DNA from: Caldalkalibacillus salinus
Lineage (GTDB): Bacteria > Bacillota > Bacilli > Caldalkalibacillales > JCM-10596
Reading direction: 5' to 3'
NCBI RefSeq assembly: GCF_016745835.1
Contig: NZ_JAERVL010000001.1
Location: 682,001 to 746,000 of the forward strand
Length of the DNA: 64,000 bases
A program made the translations under genes and the position numbers. A model generated the notes under the pieces. The model was not told the origin of the DNA. It made no database searches and was given only the letters and a program-made list of their open reading frames with translations. Shown one piece after another: positions 7,874-15,973 of this stretch. Position 1 is the first letter of the stretch; every line of letters starts with the position of its first letter.

Positions 7874-10165
7874 ATGCAGCAATACGATATCCAACAACTC
7901 ATATCCGACATGACATTGGAAGAAAAGGCTAGCTTATGTTCAGGGCTAGATTTCTGGCATACCAAAGGCATAGAAAGATTAGGCGTTCCCTCCGTTACGG
8001 TTACTGATGGCCCCCATGGCCTTCGTAAGCAAAGGGAGGGGCAAGACAATTTAGGGTTATTTGATAGTGTCCCTGCCACATGCTTTCCCTCTGCAGCTGG
8101 TATGGCTTGCTCATGGGACACAGCCCTATTAGAAAGGGTCGGAGAGGCGCTAGGAAAGGAATGTCAAGCTGAGGATGTCGCTGTTTTACTCGGACCAGGG
8201 ACGAACATTAAACGTTCGCCGTTATGTGGGCGAAATTTTGAATACTTCTCAGAAGACCCTTATCTCTCTTCTCAACTCGCTTCAAGTCATATTAAAGGTG
8301 TTCAAAGTCAGGGTGTGGGGACATCCCTAAAGCATTTTGCCGCTAATAATCAGGAGCATCGTAGAATGTCAACTGACGCTAGGATTGACGAGAGAACACT
8401 AAGAGAAATTTATTTAGCCAGTTTTGAGACGGCCGTAAAAGAGGCGGAGCCATGGACCGTGATGTGTGCCTATAACAAGGTTAATGGTGAATACGCTTCG
8501 GAGAACGAAACCTTACTCACGGACATTTTAAGAGAAGAGTGGGGATATGAAGGGGTTGTCGTTTCAGATTGGGGTGCAGTTAATGAGCGTGTCGATGCAC
8601 TTAAAGCCGGACTAGAGTTAGAGATGCCAGCCAACAACGGCATTGGTGACCAAAAGATCATAAACGCTGTACAAGAAGGAACTCTATCAGAGAGCACGCT
8701 GGATACTGCAGTCGAAAGGCTTTTGACTATGATCTTCAAGGCAGTTGAGAACCAGAAGGATACCACATCCTTTGATCAAGAAAAGCATCATCAGCTAGCC
8801 AGAGAAGTGGCCCAGGAAAGTATGGTCTTACTAAAGAATGAGAATGACATTCTTCCGCTGAAAAAGCAGGCAAATGTTGCTGTCATCGGAGCATTTGCAC
8901 AGCAACCAAGATACCAAGGGGGCGGAAGCTCACATGTTAATCCAACGAAACTAGACAATATCTATGATGAATTAGTGAAAACAGCCGATCCCCAAGCGGC
9001 ATTTAGTTTTGCTGAAGGTTATACATTAAAGTCTGATGATATTGAACCAACACGGATTGAGGAAGCGAAAAAAGTGGCCGCCCAATCAGATGTTACGGTG
9101 GTGTTTGCTGGGCTCCCTGATCATTATGAATCTGAAGGCTATGATCGTACCCATTTGCACATTCCTGAGAATCAACGCGTGCTCATTGAGGCGATCACAG
9201 AAGTTCAAAGTCATATTGTGGTTGTACTCCTAAATGGTGCTCCAGTCGAGATGCCTTGGTTAGATAAGGTTCAGGGTGTATTAGAAGGCTATTTAGGTGG
9301 GCAAGCACTGGGTGGCGCTATTGCTGATCTATTATATGGTGTAGCGAATCCGAGTGGCAAACTAGCGGAAACTTTCCCAGAAACACTTAGTCACAACCCG
9401 TCCTATCTTAACTTCCCTGGAGAAGGAGACACAGTAGATTACAAAGAGGGCCTATTTGTGGGATATCGCTATTATGATACTAAGGATATCAAACCTTTAT
9501 TTCCATTTGGTTATGGGTTAAGCTATACAACCTTTGAGTATACAAACATAAGTTTAAGTACGCCAGAGATGCATAGTACAGACGAGTTAACGGTGTCTGT
9601 CAACATTAAAAACACAGGACAACAGGCAGGAAAAGAAGTCGTACAGCTTTATGTATGTGATAAAGAAAGCACAGTGGTTCGACCGAAAAAGGAACTTAAG
9701 GCGTTTGACAAAGTGGATTTACAGCCAGGAGAGGAGAAAAGGGTCACGCTTACCCTCAATCAACGTTCATTCGCTTATTACGATGAAGATTTAAAGGATT
9801 GGGTCGTTGAAAGTGGTGATTTTGACATCTTAGTGGGGTCATCCTCAGCTGATATCCACCTTACTGAACACGTTTATGTACATGGTTCTAAGCCAGAACA
9901 AACCTTTACAATCACACGTAATACCACAATAGGTGACTTATTAGATCATCCCGTATATGCATCGACTATGAAACAGACCTTGCAAGACATTAATAAGAAA
10001 AGCGGAATGTTTGCCGCTATGCAAGATGAAGAGGAAGCATCGGAAATGATGGCCGCAATGGTCAAATACATGCCTTTAAGAGGTCTGGTCGCTTTTAATA
10101 GTCAACATTTTGATGAGCAAATGTTGAACGCGCTGATTGACAAGCTTACTGGCTTAGAAGGATAA
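7874..10165 (+). CDS. GH3 family beta-glucosidase
   Basis: 763 residues, with no signal peptide, so probably cytoplasmic. The order is an N-terminal (beta/alpha)8 barrel ([25 protein letters not shown]; nucleophile Asp232 in VVVSDWGAV), then the alpha/beta sandwich ([22 protein letters not shown]), then a fibronectin-III-like domain ([23 protein letters not shown]) and a ~90-residue C-terminal extension containing [18 protein letters not shown]. Members remove terminal beta-linked glucose (or xylose) from oligosaccharides. The ATG at 7874 follows GAGGAGGT. An upstream in-frame TTG overlaps the ribosome site and is rejected. The gene precedes a GPH sugar symporter and is divergent from an AraC regulator, so the three likely form one oligoglucoside system. 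Confidence 0.93.
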   Translation: MQQYDIQQLISDMTLEEKASLCSGLDFWHTKGIERLGVPSVTVTDGPHGLRKQREGQDNLGLFDSVPATCFPSAAGMACSWDTALLERVGEALGKECQAEDVAVLLGPGTNIKRSPLCGRNFEYFSEDPYLSSQLASSHIKGVQSQGVGTSLKHFAANNQEHRRMSTDARIDERTLREIYLASFETAVKEAEPWTVMCAYNKVNGEYASENETLLTDILREEWGYEGVVVSDWGAVNERVDALKAGLELEMPANNGIGDQKIINAVQEGTLSESTLDTAVERLLTMIFKAVENQKDTTSFDQEKHHQLAREVAQESMVLLKNENDILPLKKQANVAVIGAFAQQPRYQGGGSSHVNPTKLDNIYDELVKTADPQAAFSFAEGYTLKSDDIEPTRIEEAKKVAAQSDVTVVFAGLPDHYESEGYDRTHLHIPENQRVLIEAITEVQSHIVVVLLNGAPVEMPWLDKVQGVLEGYLGGQALGGAIADLLYGVANPSGKLAETFPETLSHNPSYLNFPGEGDTVDYKEGLFVGYRYYDTKDIKPLFPFGYGLSYTTFEYTNISLSTPEMHSTDELTVSVNIKNTGQQAGKEVVQLYVCDKESTVVRPKKELKAFDKVDLQPGEEKRVTLTLNQRSFAYYDEDLKDWVVESGDFDILVGSSSADIHLTEHVYVHGSKPEQTFTITRNTTIGDLLDHPVYASTMKQTLQDINKKSGMFAAMQDEEEASEMMAAMVKYMPLRGLVAFNSQHFDEQMLNALIDKLTGLEG

Positions 10166-10282
10166 CGCTACGATGATATCAGGGGTCTACTAGTTATCTA
10201 TTAAGTGTACAGTTGAAGTGCTACCTCGCACCTGCAAAAGCAACGTCACTCAAAGGGGGAGGTAGCCTACTTCACCATTATG

Positions 10283-10297
10283 TTGAAAGCGCTTTTA
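10283..10297 (+). promoter_or_regulatory. Candidate cre site upstream of the sugar symporter
   Basis: TTGAAAGCGCTTTTA contains the palindromic core AAAGCGCTTT and matches the 15-position cre consensus at 14. It is 41 bp upstream of the symporter start, consistent with CcpA roadblock or promoter repression. Confidence 0.5.
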
Positions 10298-10337
10298 ATA
10301 ATGTTTCAAATGATATTGATACTTAAGGGGGATGAAT

Positions 10338-11738
10338 ATGCGCACGGAAACGAGTCAAATTGGCGTATCAACACCAGAGGTCACAACGCAAGCAGAAGCT
10401 AAGCTCAGCTTCAAAGAGAAATTAGGTTATGGACTTGGTGATTTTGCAAGTAATCTTATTTTTATGGCAGTGGGTGCCTTTGTTGTATTTTATTATACTG
10501 ATGTGATTGGCGTATCTGGCGCCGTAATAGGAACGATTATTCTGGTGTCACGGTTACTTGATGGGTTAACTGACATTGGTATGGGGGCAATCGTTGATAA
10601 AACGACATCCAAACATGGCAAAGCACGACCATGGCTGTTATGGATGGCTATCCCTTATGCCATAGGAACGATTCTATTATTTAGTGTGCCAGATTTTAGT
10701 ACGTTAGGAAAGTTTATTTATATTGCAGTGACCTATAATATCATCCACTTAATCTATACTGCGATTAATATTCCGTATGGTGTCCTCAACTCCTTAATGA
10801 CTCAGGATCAATACCAGCGTGCCACGCTAAATTTATTCCGTATGTTTATGGCTACGGCTGCGGCCACATTTATTTTGTATTTTACCCTTCCATTTGTAAG
10901 CGCTTTTGGTGGAGGTGAACGAGGATGGCAAGTGACCTTTTCAATTTTCGGTTGTTTAGCTGCTGTCATTTTCATTATTACTTTCTATACGACAAAAGAA
11001 AGAGTCATTCCAACCAACAACAAGGCACAATCAAAAGTGCCGCTGAAGTTAGGCATAAAAGCACTGATTAAAAACAAATACTGGATCATCATGGTGCTAT
11101 TCGGTTTAGTGACTTATACAGGAATGGGATTACAGAACGGAGTCAATGTCTATTACGCTCAGTACATCTTAAACGACCCCGACTGGGTAGGACCGATAGG
11201 GTTGGCCAGTACCATTCCTATTATGGTCGGTCTATTGCTAGTAGCGCCGCTCATAAAAAAAATGGGCAAGCGGAACGCTATTATCTGTGGTATCATTCTG
11301 ACTATCATAGGGTCAGTAATCATGTTAATTGAACCTGAGAATGCGACCTTAATCCTAGTTGGTACCGTCATTAGAGCATTGGGGATGGTTCCAGTGGTGG
11401 GATCGATCTTCGCCATGCTTGCTGACACGATAGAGTATGGAGAATGGAAGTCAGGCTTGAGAACAGAAGGCCTCGTATATAGTGCGGGTAGCTTCGGAAC
11501 CAAAGTCGGAATGGGATTCGGTGCGGCTATGTTAGGGTGGGGTCTCTCACTAGGTGGCTATAACGGAACGTTGGAGGTACAGTCAGCCACAGCTATAAAC
11601 GCCATTATATTCTTGTTTATCTTTATTCCAGTGATGATTGCGGCTGCTCAACTTATATTAATGTACCTGTATCGCTTGGATCAAGAATACCCTCAGATAT
11701 TAAAAGACTTACAACAGCGCCAAGACTCAAATCAGTAG
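10338..11738 (+). CDS. GPH-family sugar:cation symporter
   Basis: 466 residues with about 12 hydrophobic segments. Typical glycoside-pentoside-hexuronide motifs are EKLGYGLGDFASN near the start, DGLTDIGMGAIVDKTTSKHGKARPW after helix 2, and DTIEYGEWKSGLRTEGLVYS in the second half. These transporters move oligosaccharides together with Na+ or H+. The start is set at the second ATG (10338), 6 nt after GGGGG; the first ATG abuts the purine run. The gene is 172 bp downstream of the GH3 beta-glucosidase on the same strand and probably supplies it with substrate. The intervening gap holds a candidate cre site, so it may have its own promoter. Confidence 0.92.
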   Translation: MRTETSQIGVSTPEVTTQAEAKLSFKEKLGYGLGDFASNLIFMAVGAFVVFYYTDVIGVSGAVIGTIILVSRLLDGLTDIGMGAIVDKTTSKHGKARPWLLWMAIPYAIGTILLFSVPDFSTLGKFIYIAVTYNIIHLIYTAINIPYGVLNSLMTQDQYQRATLNLFRMFMATAAATFILYFTLPFVSAFGGGERGWQVTFSIFGCLAAVIFIITFYTTKERVIPTNNKAQSKVPLKLGIKALIKNKYWIIMVLFGLVTYTGMGLQNGVNVYYAQYILNDPDWVGPIGLASTIPIMVGLLLVAPLIKKMGKRNAIICGIILTIIGSVIMLIEPENATLILVGTVIRALGMVPVVGSIFAMLADTIEYGEWKSGLRTEGLVYSAGSFGTKVGMGFGAAMLGWGLSLGGYNGTLEVQSATAINAIIFLFIFIPVMIAAAQLILMYLYRLDQEYPQILKDLQQRQDSNQ

Positions 11739-11790
11739 TCAAAGCGATTCGTTTGCTACACTCATATACGATCATACACTTAATAGAATT

Positions 11791-11846
11791 GGGAGATCCG
11801 ACCCGTAGAGGGGTAAAATCTATAATGGATCTCCCTTTCCTATTTT
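11791..11846. terminator. Terminator between the symporter and narK
   Basis: A nine-pair stem, GGGAGATCC (11791-11799) / GGATCTCCC (11827-11835), encloses a smaller ACCC/GGGGT stem and is followed by TTTCCTATTTTT. It lies between convergent genes. Confidence 0.75.
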
Positions 11847-11917
11847 TATCAATGTTGATAAGCGTTAAGTATAGCATCATAACCACGGGTAGGGATGTCT
11901 CTAGTCCCCATGGGTTC

Positions 11918-11954
11918 CAAATTTGTATTAAGATTTGTATTCAGATTTGTATGA
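11918..11954. repeat. Three tandem 12-bp units at the 3' end of narK
   Basis: Three near-identical units (ATTTGTATTAAG, ATTTGTATTCAG, ATTTGTATGAAG) run across the narK stop codon. On the coding strand they give a repeated YKS tetrapeptide, and the third unit lies just beyond the stop. Confidence 0.7.
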
Positions 11955-13478
11955 AGTCATGTCTAGCTGTCCGACTCTTTTATGACTGTCTTGATCAGTG
12001 GTGGCAGCCACCTCTCGTTCGGCGAAATCTACAGAAGACACCTCGTAATCTTCAGCAAAAGCATTTTTAGGCTCCTCTAACCACAGTAAACAACATACAA
12101 AACTCATTAACGCCCCTCCTGCTAGTATCAGGAAGAATTGTTGAGGCGTGACCAAGGTATATAGGGTTAAATAAACCACAGCGCCTACATTACCATACGC
12201 ACCAGCCATACCTGCAATTTGTCCCGTCATACGTTTCTTGATCATGGGTATGATGGCAAAGGTGGCCCCCTCAGCCCCTTGAATGAATAGGGAAGTAAAG
12301 ACGGTCATGGCGATCGCTAAAAAGAGTGGCCAACCGGCATCTATTGTCGACATACCCAATAATCCTATCGTAATGCCAAACATGTAGATGAGCATCGTTC
12401 TTCTGCGATTTCCCATGCGGTCGGAAAGCCATCCTCCTAACGGCCGGGCGAAGAGGTTAACAAAGGCAAAGGACGCCGCAATGATACCTGCGTATGTAGG
12501 GGGTAAAGAAAAGAGTACGGTAAAGAACAGGGGCAACATTGAAACGATGGCTAATTCAGCACCAAAGTTAGCGAAATAAGTTAGGTTGAGGGCCCCAACA
12601 TTTTTAAATTGATAGCGATCATCCTCGGGCACGCCTCGTTTTAATATTGGGATATTGACTTGCAAAATTCTGACTATTTGATAAACAAAAACGAAGCTCA
12701 GTACGATGTATGTGCCATGCAGTAGTGTAGTGGATATAAACCCTAATTCTCGTAAGCGCCAAGCGAGCAACCCAAGGGCCCCCACCAGTGGAACTGTCCA
12801 AATGATAAGCTGTACCAAGTCAGACCAAGAACTGACTTCCATAGCAGCCGTGTGCTTTGGGCGCACATATTTTTTCCCCTGAGGTGTATCCGTTACATTC
12901 ATATAGTAAATGATCCCGTAAATGAAACACATAACACCTGTAAAGGCAATACTGTAGCGCCATCCTTCGTCCCCACCAAAAAGGGTGAGCGCAATCCAAG
13001 GGAGTGTCATCGCAGCTGCTGCAGAACCGAAGTTGCCCCATCCAGCATAGAAAGCTTCGGAAAATCCTATCTGTTTGGGAGGGAACCATTCGGCTACCAT
13101 ACGGACACCAATCACAAAGCTAGCACCAATACTACTAAGAAGCAGTCGTGAAATAGCTAACTGAGCCCAAGTCGTCCCGAAAGCAAAGATAAACGTGGGT
13201 ATAGACATCGTGATTAATAAAGCAGCGTACACAACCCGGGGACCGAATCGGTCTAACAGCATGCCAACAACAATTCTTGCTGGAATCGTTAGAGCCACAT
13301 TTAATATACCTAGCGCGGCAATGTGTTCCTGTGTTAACCAGTTCATCGACTCCATCATGGTCATGGCTAAGGGGGCCATGTTAAACCACGTAAAGAAGGA
13401 AACAAAAAAAGCAATCATGGTTAAATGCAAGACTTGGATTCGTTCGTCACCGAATCTAAATAAATCTCCTACTTTCAT
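11928..13478 (-). CDS. narK: Nitrate/nitrite transporter of the NNP (NarK) family
   Basis: 516 residues with about 12 membrane segments. NarK features are TWFNMAPLAMTMM in helix 1, RIVVGMLLDRFGPR, and the nitrate signature FYAGWGNFGSAAA in helix 5. The second half contains FARPLGGWLSDRMGNRRR. It probably imports nitrate (and/or exports nitrite) at the cytoplasmic membrane for the reductases encoded next door. The C-terminal tail is hydrophilic and ends in a tetrapeptide repeat created by tandem 12-bp units. It is divergent from the phosphoribosyltransferase-like gene. GAGGAG precedes the ATG. Confidence 0.93.
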   Translation of the reverse strand: MKVGDLFRFGDERIQVLHLTMIAFFVSFFTWFNMAPLAMTMMESMNWLTQEHIAALGILNVALTIPARIVVGMLLDRFGPRVVYAALLITMSIPTFIFAFGTTWAQLAISRLLLSSIGASFVIGVRMVAEWFPPKQIGFSEAFYAGWGNFGSAAAAMTLPWIALTLFGGDEGWRYSIAFTGVMCFIYGIIYYMNVTDTPQGKKYVRPKHTAAMEVSSWSDLVQLIIWTVPLVGALGLLAWRLRELGFISTTLLHGTYIVLSFVFVYQIVRILQVNIPILKRGVPEDDRYQFKNVGALNLTYFANFGAELAIVSMLPLFFTVLFSLPPTYAGIIAASFAFVNLFARPLGGWLSDRMGNRRRTMLIYMFGITIGLLGMSTIDAGWPLFLAIAMTVFTSLFIQGAEGATFAIIPMIKKRMTGQIAGMAGAYGNVGAVVYLTLYTLVTPQQFFLILAGGALMSFVCCLLWLEEPKNAFAEDYEVSSVDFAEREVAATTDQDSHKRVGQLDMTSYKSEYKS

Positions 13479-13826
13479 ACCTCACACACTCCTCATCCTG
13501 TCTTTGTCTCTAGTATCTTTTTTCTATTGCCCATCATTATATTGAGTCTCGTTCATTAAAACTTGAATGAAGTGAGATTTTGTGACGAATTTTTTTATGG
13601 AAATAATGTTAGGCAACCCAGTTTATGGGCCTGGAGAACAGAGCAAAGAGAGCGATAGTGCGTGACGTCCACCAAGTCATATCTAATACAAAACGTAACA
13701 CAGAAGAAAAGAGAGACACGACATTTGTGTGAGAGAATTTATTACAACATTAATGTGAAGTCGTTGTTGACACGATACAATCATATTAATCACACAAGAA
13801 AAGTTCAACTTTAATGAGGTGGAGAG
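13479..13826. other. narK/trpD-like divergent control region
   Basis: This 348-bp region separates narK from the phosphoribosyltransferase-like gene. Apart from the TnrA/GlnR-like box and -10 element described separately, no gene is visible. No second nitrogen box was found closer to narK. Confidence 0.6.
13730..13781 (+). promoter_or_regulatory. TnrA/GlnR-like box with -10 element
   Basis: TGAGAGAATTTATTACA (13730-13746) matches the TnrA/GlnR consensus TGTNANAWWWTMTNACA at 16 of 17 positions. A -10 element TACAAT lies at 13776-13781, so the box centre would be about 50 bp before the start site, the usual distance for TnrA activation. The -35 position is poor, as expected for an activated promoter. 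Confidence 0.65.
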
Positions 13827-14886
13827 ATGCAAACATACCTTAAGGAAGTGGCCCGAGGAAAGAAGGGTGCCCGTCATTTGACATATGAAGAGGCATCGGA
13901 AGTGGCAAGACAGATGATTTCTGGTGAAGCGACAGATGCTCAAGTGGCTGCATTCTTAATCGCTCTGAGGTTGAAAGGGCAGTCAGCAGAAGAAATACGC
14001 GCTTTTATTAACCAGTTCAGGGTACATGCGACGCCCATACAAGTGTCACCAACGATTCGTGAACGGCTCATTGATGTGGCTGGTCCTTATGACGGACGTC
14101 AGACATTTGCAGCCACGGTTCCTGTTTCTATATTACTTGCTGAGAGGGGGATCCCTTCTTATCTACACAGCAGTGATACCCTACCTCCAAAGAAGGGAAC
14201 CTCAATCAAAGACATCGTAGAGCGCTTAGGTGTTCACACAACCGGTTCGGCCCAGGACGTAGGGTCCTCGTTAGACCAGCAATATATCGGTGTCGCTTGG
14301 ACTGAAAAATTGTGCCCTACTTTATCTCATCTGAAAACTGTACGCGCGCAGATTGGTGTTCGCTCATTTCTTAATACCGTTGAGAAGCTTTTAAATCTTA
14401 GCCACGCTTCTGCTGTCATCGTGGGTATCTTTCACAAAACCGTTCTAGATGTACACATCGAAATGCTAAGAGCTATGGGTTTCAAACAATCCTATATTGT
14501 GCAAGGAATTGAAGGGTCTGAAGATGTTCCGATTCACCGTAAAAGTGTGATCTACGAAGTGACATCACAAGACGTCCACACCCATCATATTGATCCCCAA
14601 GCGTTTGGGCTTAAGTATGAGAAAGACCCTACAAAGGAAAACCTCACCCTGGCGCAACAAGTGAATATCATTGACCGGTTGCTTGAAGGGGAGGTCAGAC
14701 GACATCGCTTATTATAGAGCACAGGTCTTATTAAATGCAGGGGTTAGATATTACCTTTTTGGACACACCACCTCCATACAAGAAGGCATCAACATCGCGA
14801 ATGAACAGTTATTACAATCAAAAGGGGCCTCAAAACTGAGAGGTTGGGTGCAACATGAACAGCTGGCATTAAGATCGGCTTTATAG
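13827..14886 (+). pseudogene. Anthranilate phosphoribosyltransferase-like (TrpD2-type) gene with a frameshift
   Basis: The main frame (13827-14717) encodes 296 residues resembling the glycosyltransferase family 3 fold: an N-terminal helical domain (LTYEEASEVARQMISGEATDAQVAAFLIALRLKG) and the catalytic part (RLIDVAGPYDGRQ; SYIVQGIEGSEDVP). It then stops early. The C-terminal part continues in the next frame to 14886 (VLLNAGVRYYLFGHTTSIQEGI). Removing one G from the GGGG run at 14688-14691 restores a continuous ~352-codon protein (LEGRSDDIAYYRAQVLLNAG). This is therefore a real frameshift or a base-call error. Paralogues of this type occur in nitrite-reductase neighbourhoods, and their biochemical role is unsettled. 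Tryptophan synthesis is unlikely here. A ribosome site GAGGTGGAG precedes the ATG. Confidence 0.85.
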
Positions 14887-14926
14887 CGTTTTTGATAATC
14901 CTTTTTTTGAAACGAGGTGTTTCACT

Positions 14927-15733
14927 ATGTTAACGGCAGGGTTAGAAAAAACAGAAAAAACAGGCGTGTTACTGATTGCTCATGGGTCTAGAAAAAAGAC
15001 ATGGGTTCGTGCCATTGACCACTTAGCCCAATCGATTAAACTCCCTTTTCCTATGGCTTTAGGTTTTCTAGAACTGGTTGAAGAGAGGCGTATTGAGGAC
15101 GGTATACGTCTACTTGAACGACAGGGGGTAGGTGACATTATCGTTGTCCCGTTATTTGTATGCTCTGGGAGTACGCACCTCGAGGAGATTAAGTACATTT
15201 TGGGTGTGAAAAAGGAATCATGGGTGCCCACTGAACATCTCAAGCTGATTCGAAGCCAAGCGCGGCTCTTATGGTGCCCTCCAATGGATAGCCATACCAT
15301 CATCACGCGTATCCTAACCGAGCGCATTCAAGCACTGAGTCACTCCCCTTATCAGGAGACGTTACTATTGGTTGCACACGGTAGCAATAAACTGATCTTC
15401 CAACGATTGTGGGAGATCACTTTGAACAGGTTAGTGACGAAGCTACAACACACATGCCATTTTAGCGAAGCACGTTATGCTACATTACTGCCCAACACTC
15501 TACGAACACAAGCGATGGAACTTAGTTATAAAAAACCGCCCGTGGTCATCCCACTATTCTTAAGCCAAGGTTACTTTACTCATCATGTGATACCAGAAAC
15601 GCTATCCGGTTTGGATTATAAGTATAGTGGCGAAACGTATCTCCCACATCCTTTAATCAAGCATTGGGTACTTGAAACCATTCAACAAGCCGTATTAAAC
15701 GCTAAGCTAAAAAGTCCCCTCATGAGTGGTTAA
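14927..15733 (+). CDS. Sirohydrochlorin chelatase (CbiX/SirB family)
   Basis: 268 residues made of two related CbiX halves, each beginning with a metal-binding beta strand: GVLLIAHGSRKKT near residue 13 and LLLVAHGSNKLI near residue 145. VVPLFVCSGSTHLEEI is typical. The enzyme would insert Fe2+ into sirohydrochlorin in the cytoplasm to make siroheme, the cofactor of the NirB protein encoded just downstream. It is co-directional with, and 40 bp after, the frameshifted phosphoribosyltransferase-like gene. Cobalt insertion for cobalamin is the alternative, but the nitrite reductase context argues for iron. AACGAGGTG precedes the ATG. Confidence 0.88.
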   Translation: MLTAGLEKTEKTGVLLIAHGSRKKTWVRAIDHLAQSIKLPFPMALGFLELVEERRIEDGIRLLERQGVGDIIVVPLFVCSGSTHLEEIKYILGVKKESWVPTEHLKLIRSQARLLWCPPMDSHTIITRILTERIQALSHSPYQETLLLVAHGSNKLIFQRLWEITLNRLVTKLQHTCHFSEARYATLLPNTLRTQAMELSYKKPPVVIPLFLSQGYFTHHVIPETLSGLDYKYSGETYLPHPLIKHWVLETIQQAVLNAKLKSPLMSG

Positions 15734-15760
15734 GACCTACTCACTGAGCGGGTCTTTTTC
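15733..15760 (+). terminator. Terminator after the chelatase gene
   Basis: A stem AGACC (15733-15737) / GGTCT (15751-15755), with an internal CTCA/TGAG pair, is followed by a T-run. It separates the chelatase transcript from nirB. Confidence 0.75.
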
Positions 15761-15788
15761 ATTTATATGGTACAAATAACATTTTTTA

Positions 15789-15805
15789 TGTCATATAAAC
15801 TGACA
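15789..15805 (+). promoter_or_regulatory. TnrA/GlnR-like box upstream of nirB
   Basis: TGTCATATAAACTGACA matches TGTNANAWWWTMTNACA at 16 of 17 positions and is nearly palindromic. A possible -10 (GAAAAT, 15835-15840) would put the box centre about 50 bp upstream of transcription start. This predicts nitrogen-limitation control of nirB-nirD-nasC. Confidence 0.7.
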
Positions 15806-15973
15806 CGATACCTCTCAACTGAACCTCATTGTGCGAAAATAAAAACAAATTTAAACACATGCAGCCACACGTAAAGCTTTTTTCAACTTATGTAAGAAAA
15901 CCACCTGTTGGAAAAGATTAATGACGCGTGCATGTCGCTAACGAATGAGTGGAAGTACTGAAGGAGGTTTATC

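Noticed and set aside
8203-8219. CGAAC-N7-GTTCG palindrome resembling a LexA box
   Set aside because: Wrong spacing (LexA needs N4) and inside the GH3 coding region.
10902-10916. cre-like TTGTAAGCGCTTTTG inside the symporter gene
   Set aside because: It lies mid-coding, differs from the consensus at two positions of the strict form, and has no promoter nearby.
13767-13772. TTGACA as a -35 box for the TrpD2-like gene
   Set aside because: It is only 3 bp from the likely -10 TACAAT, so it cannot act as its -35.
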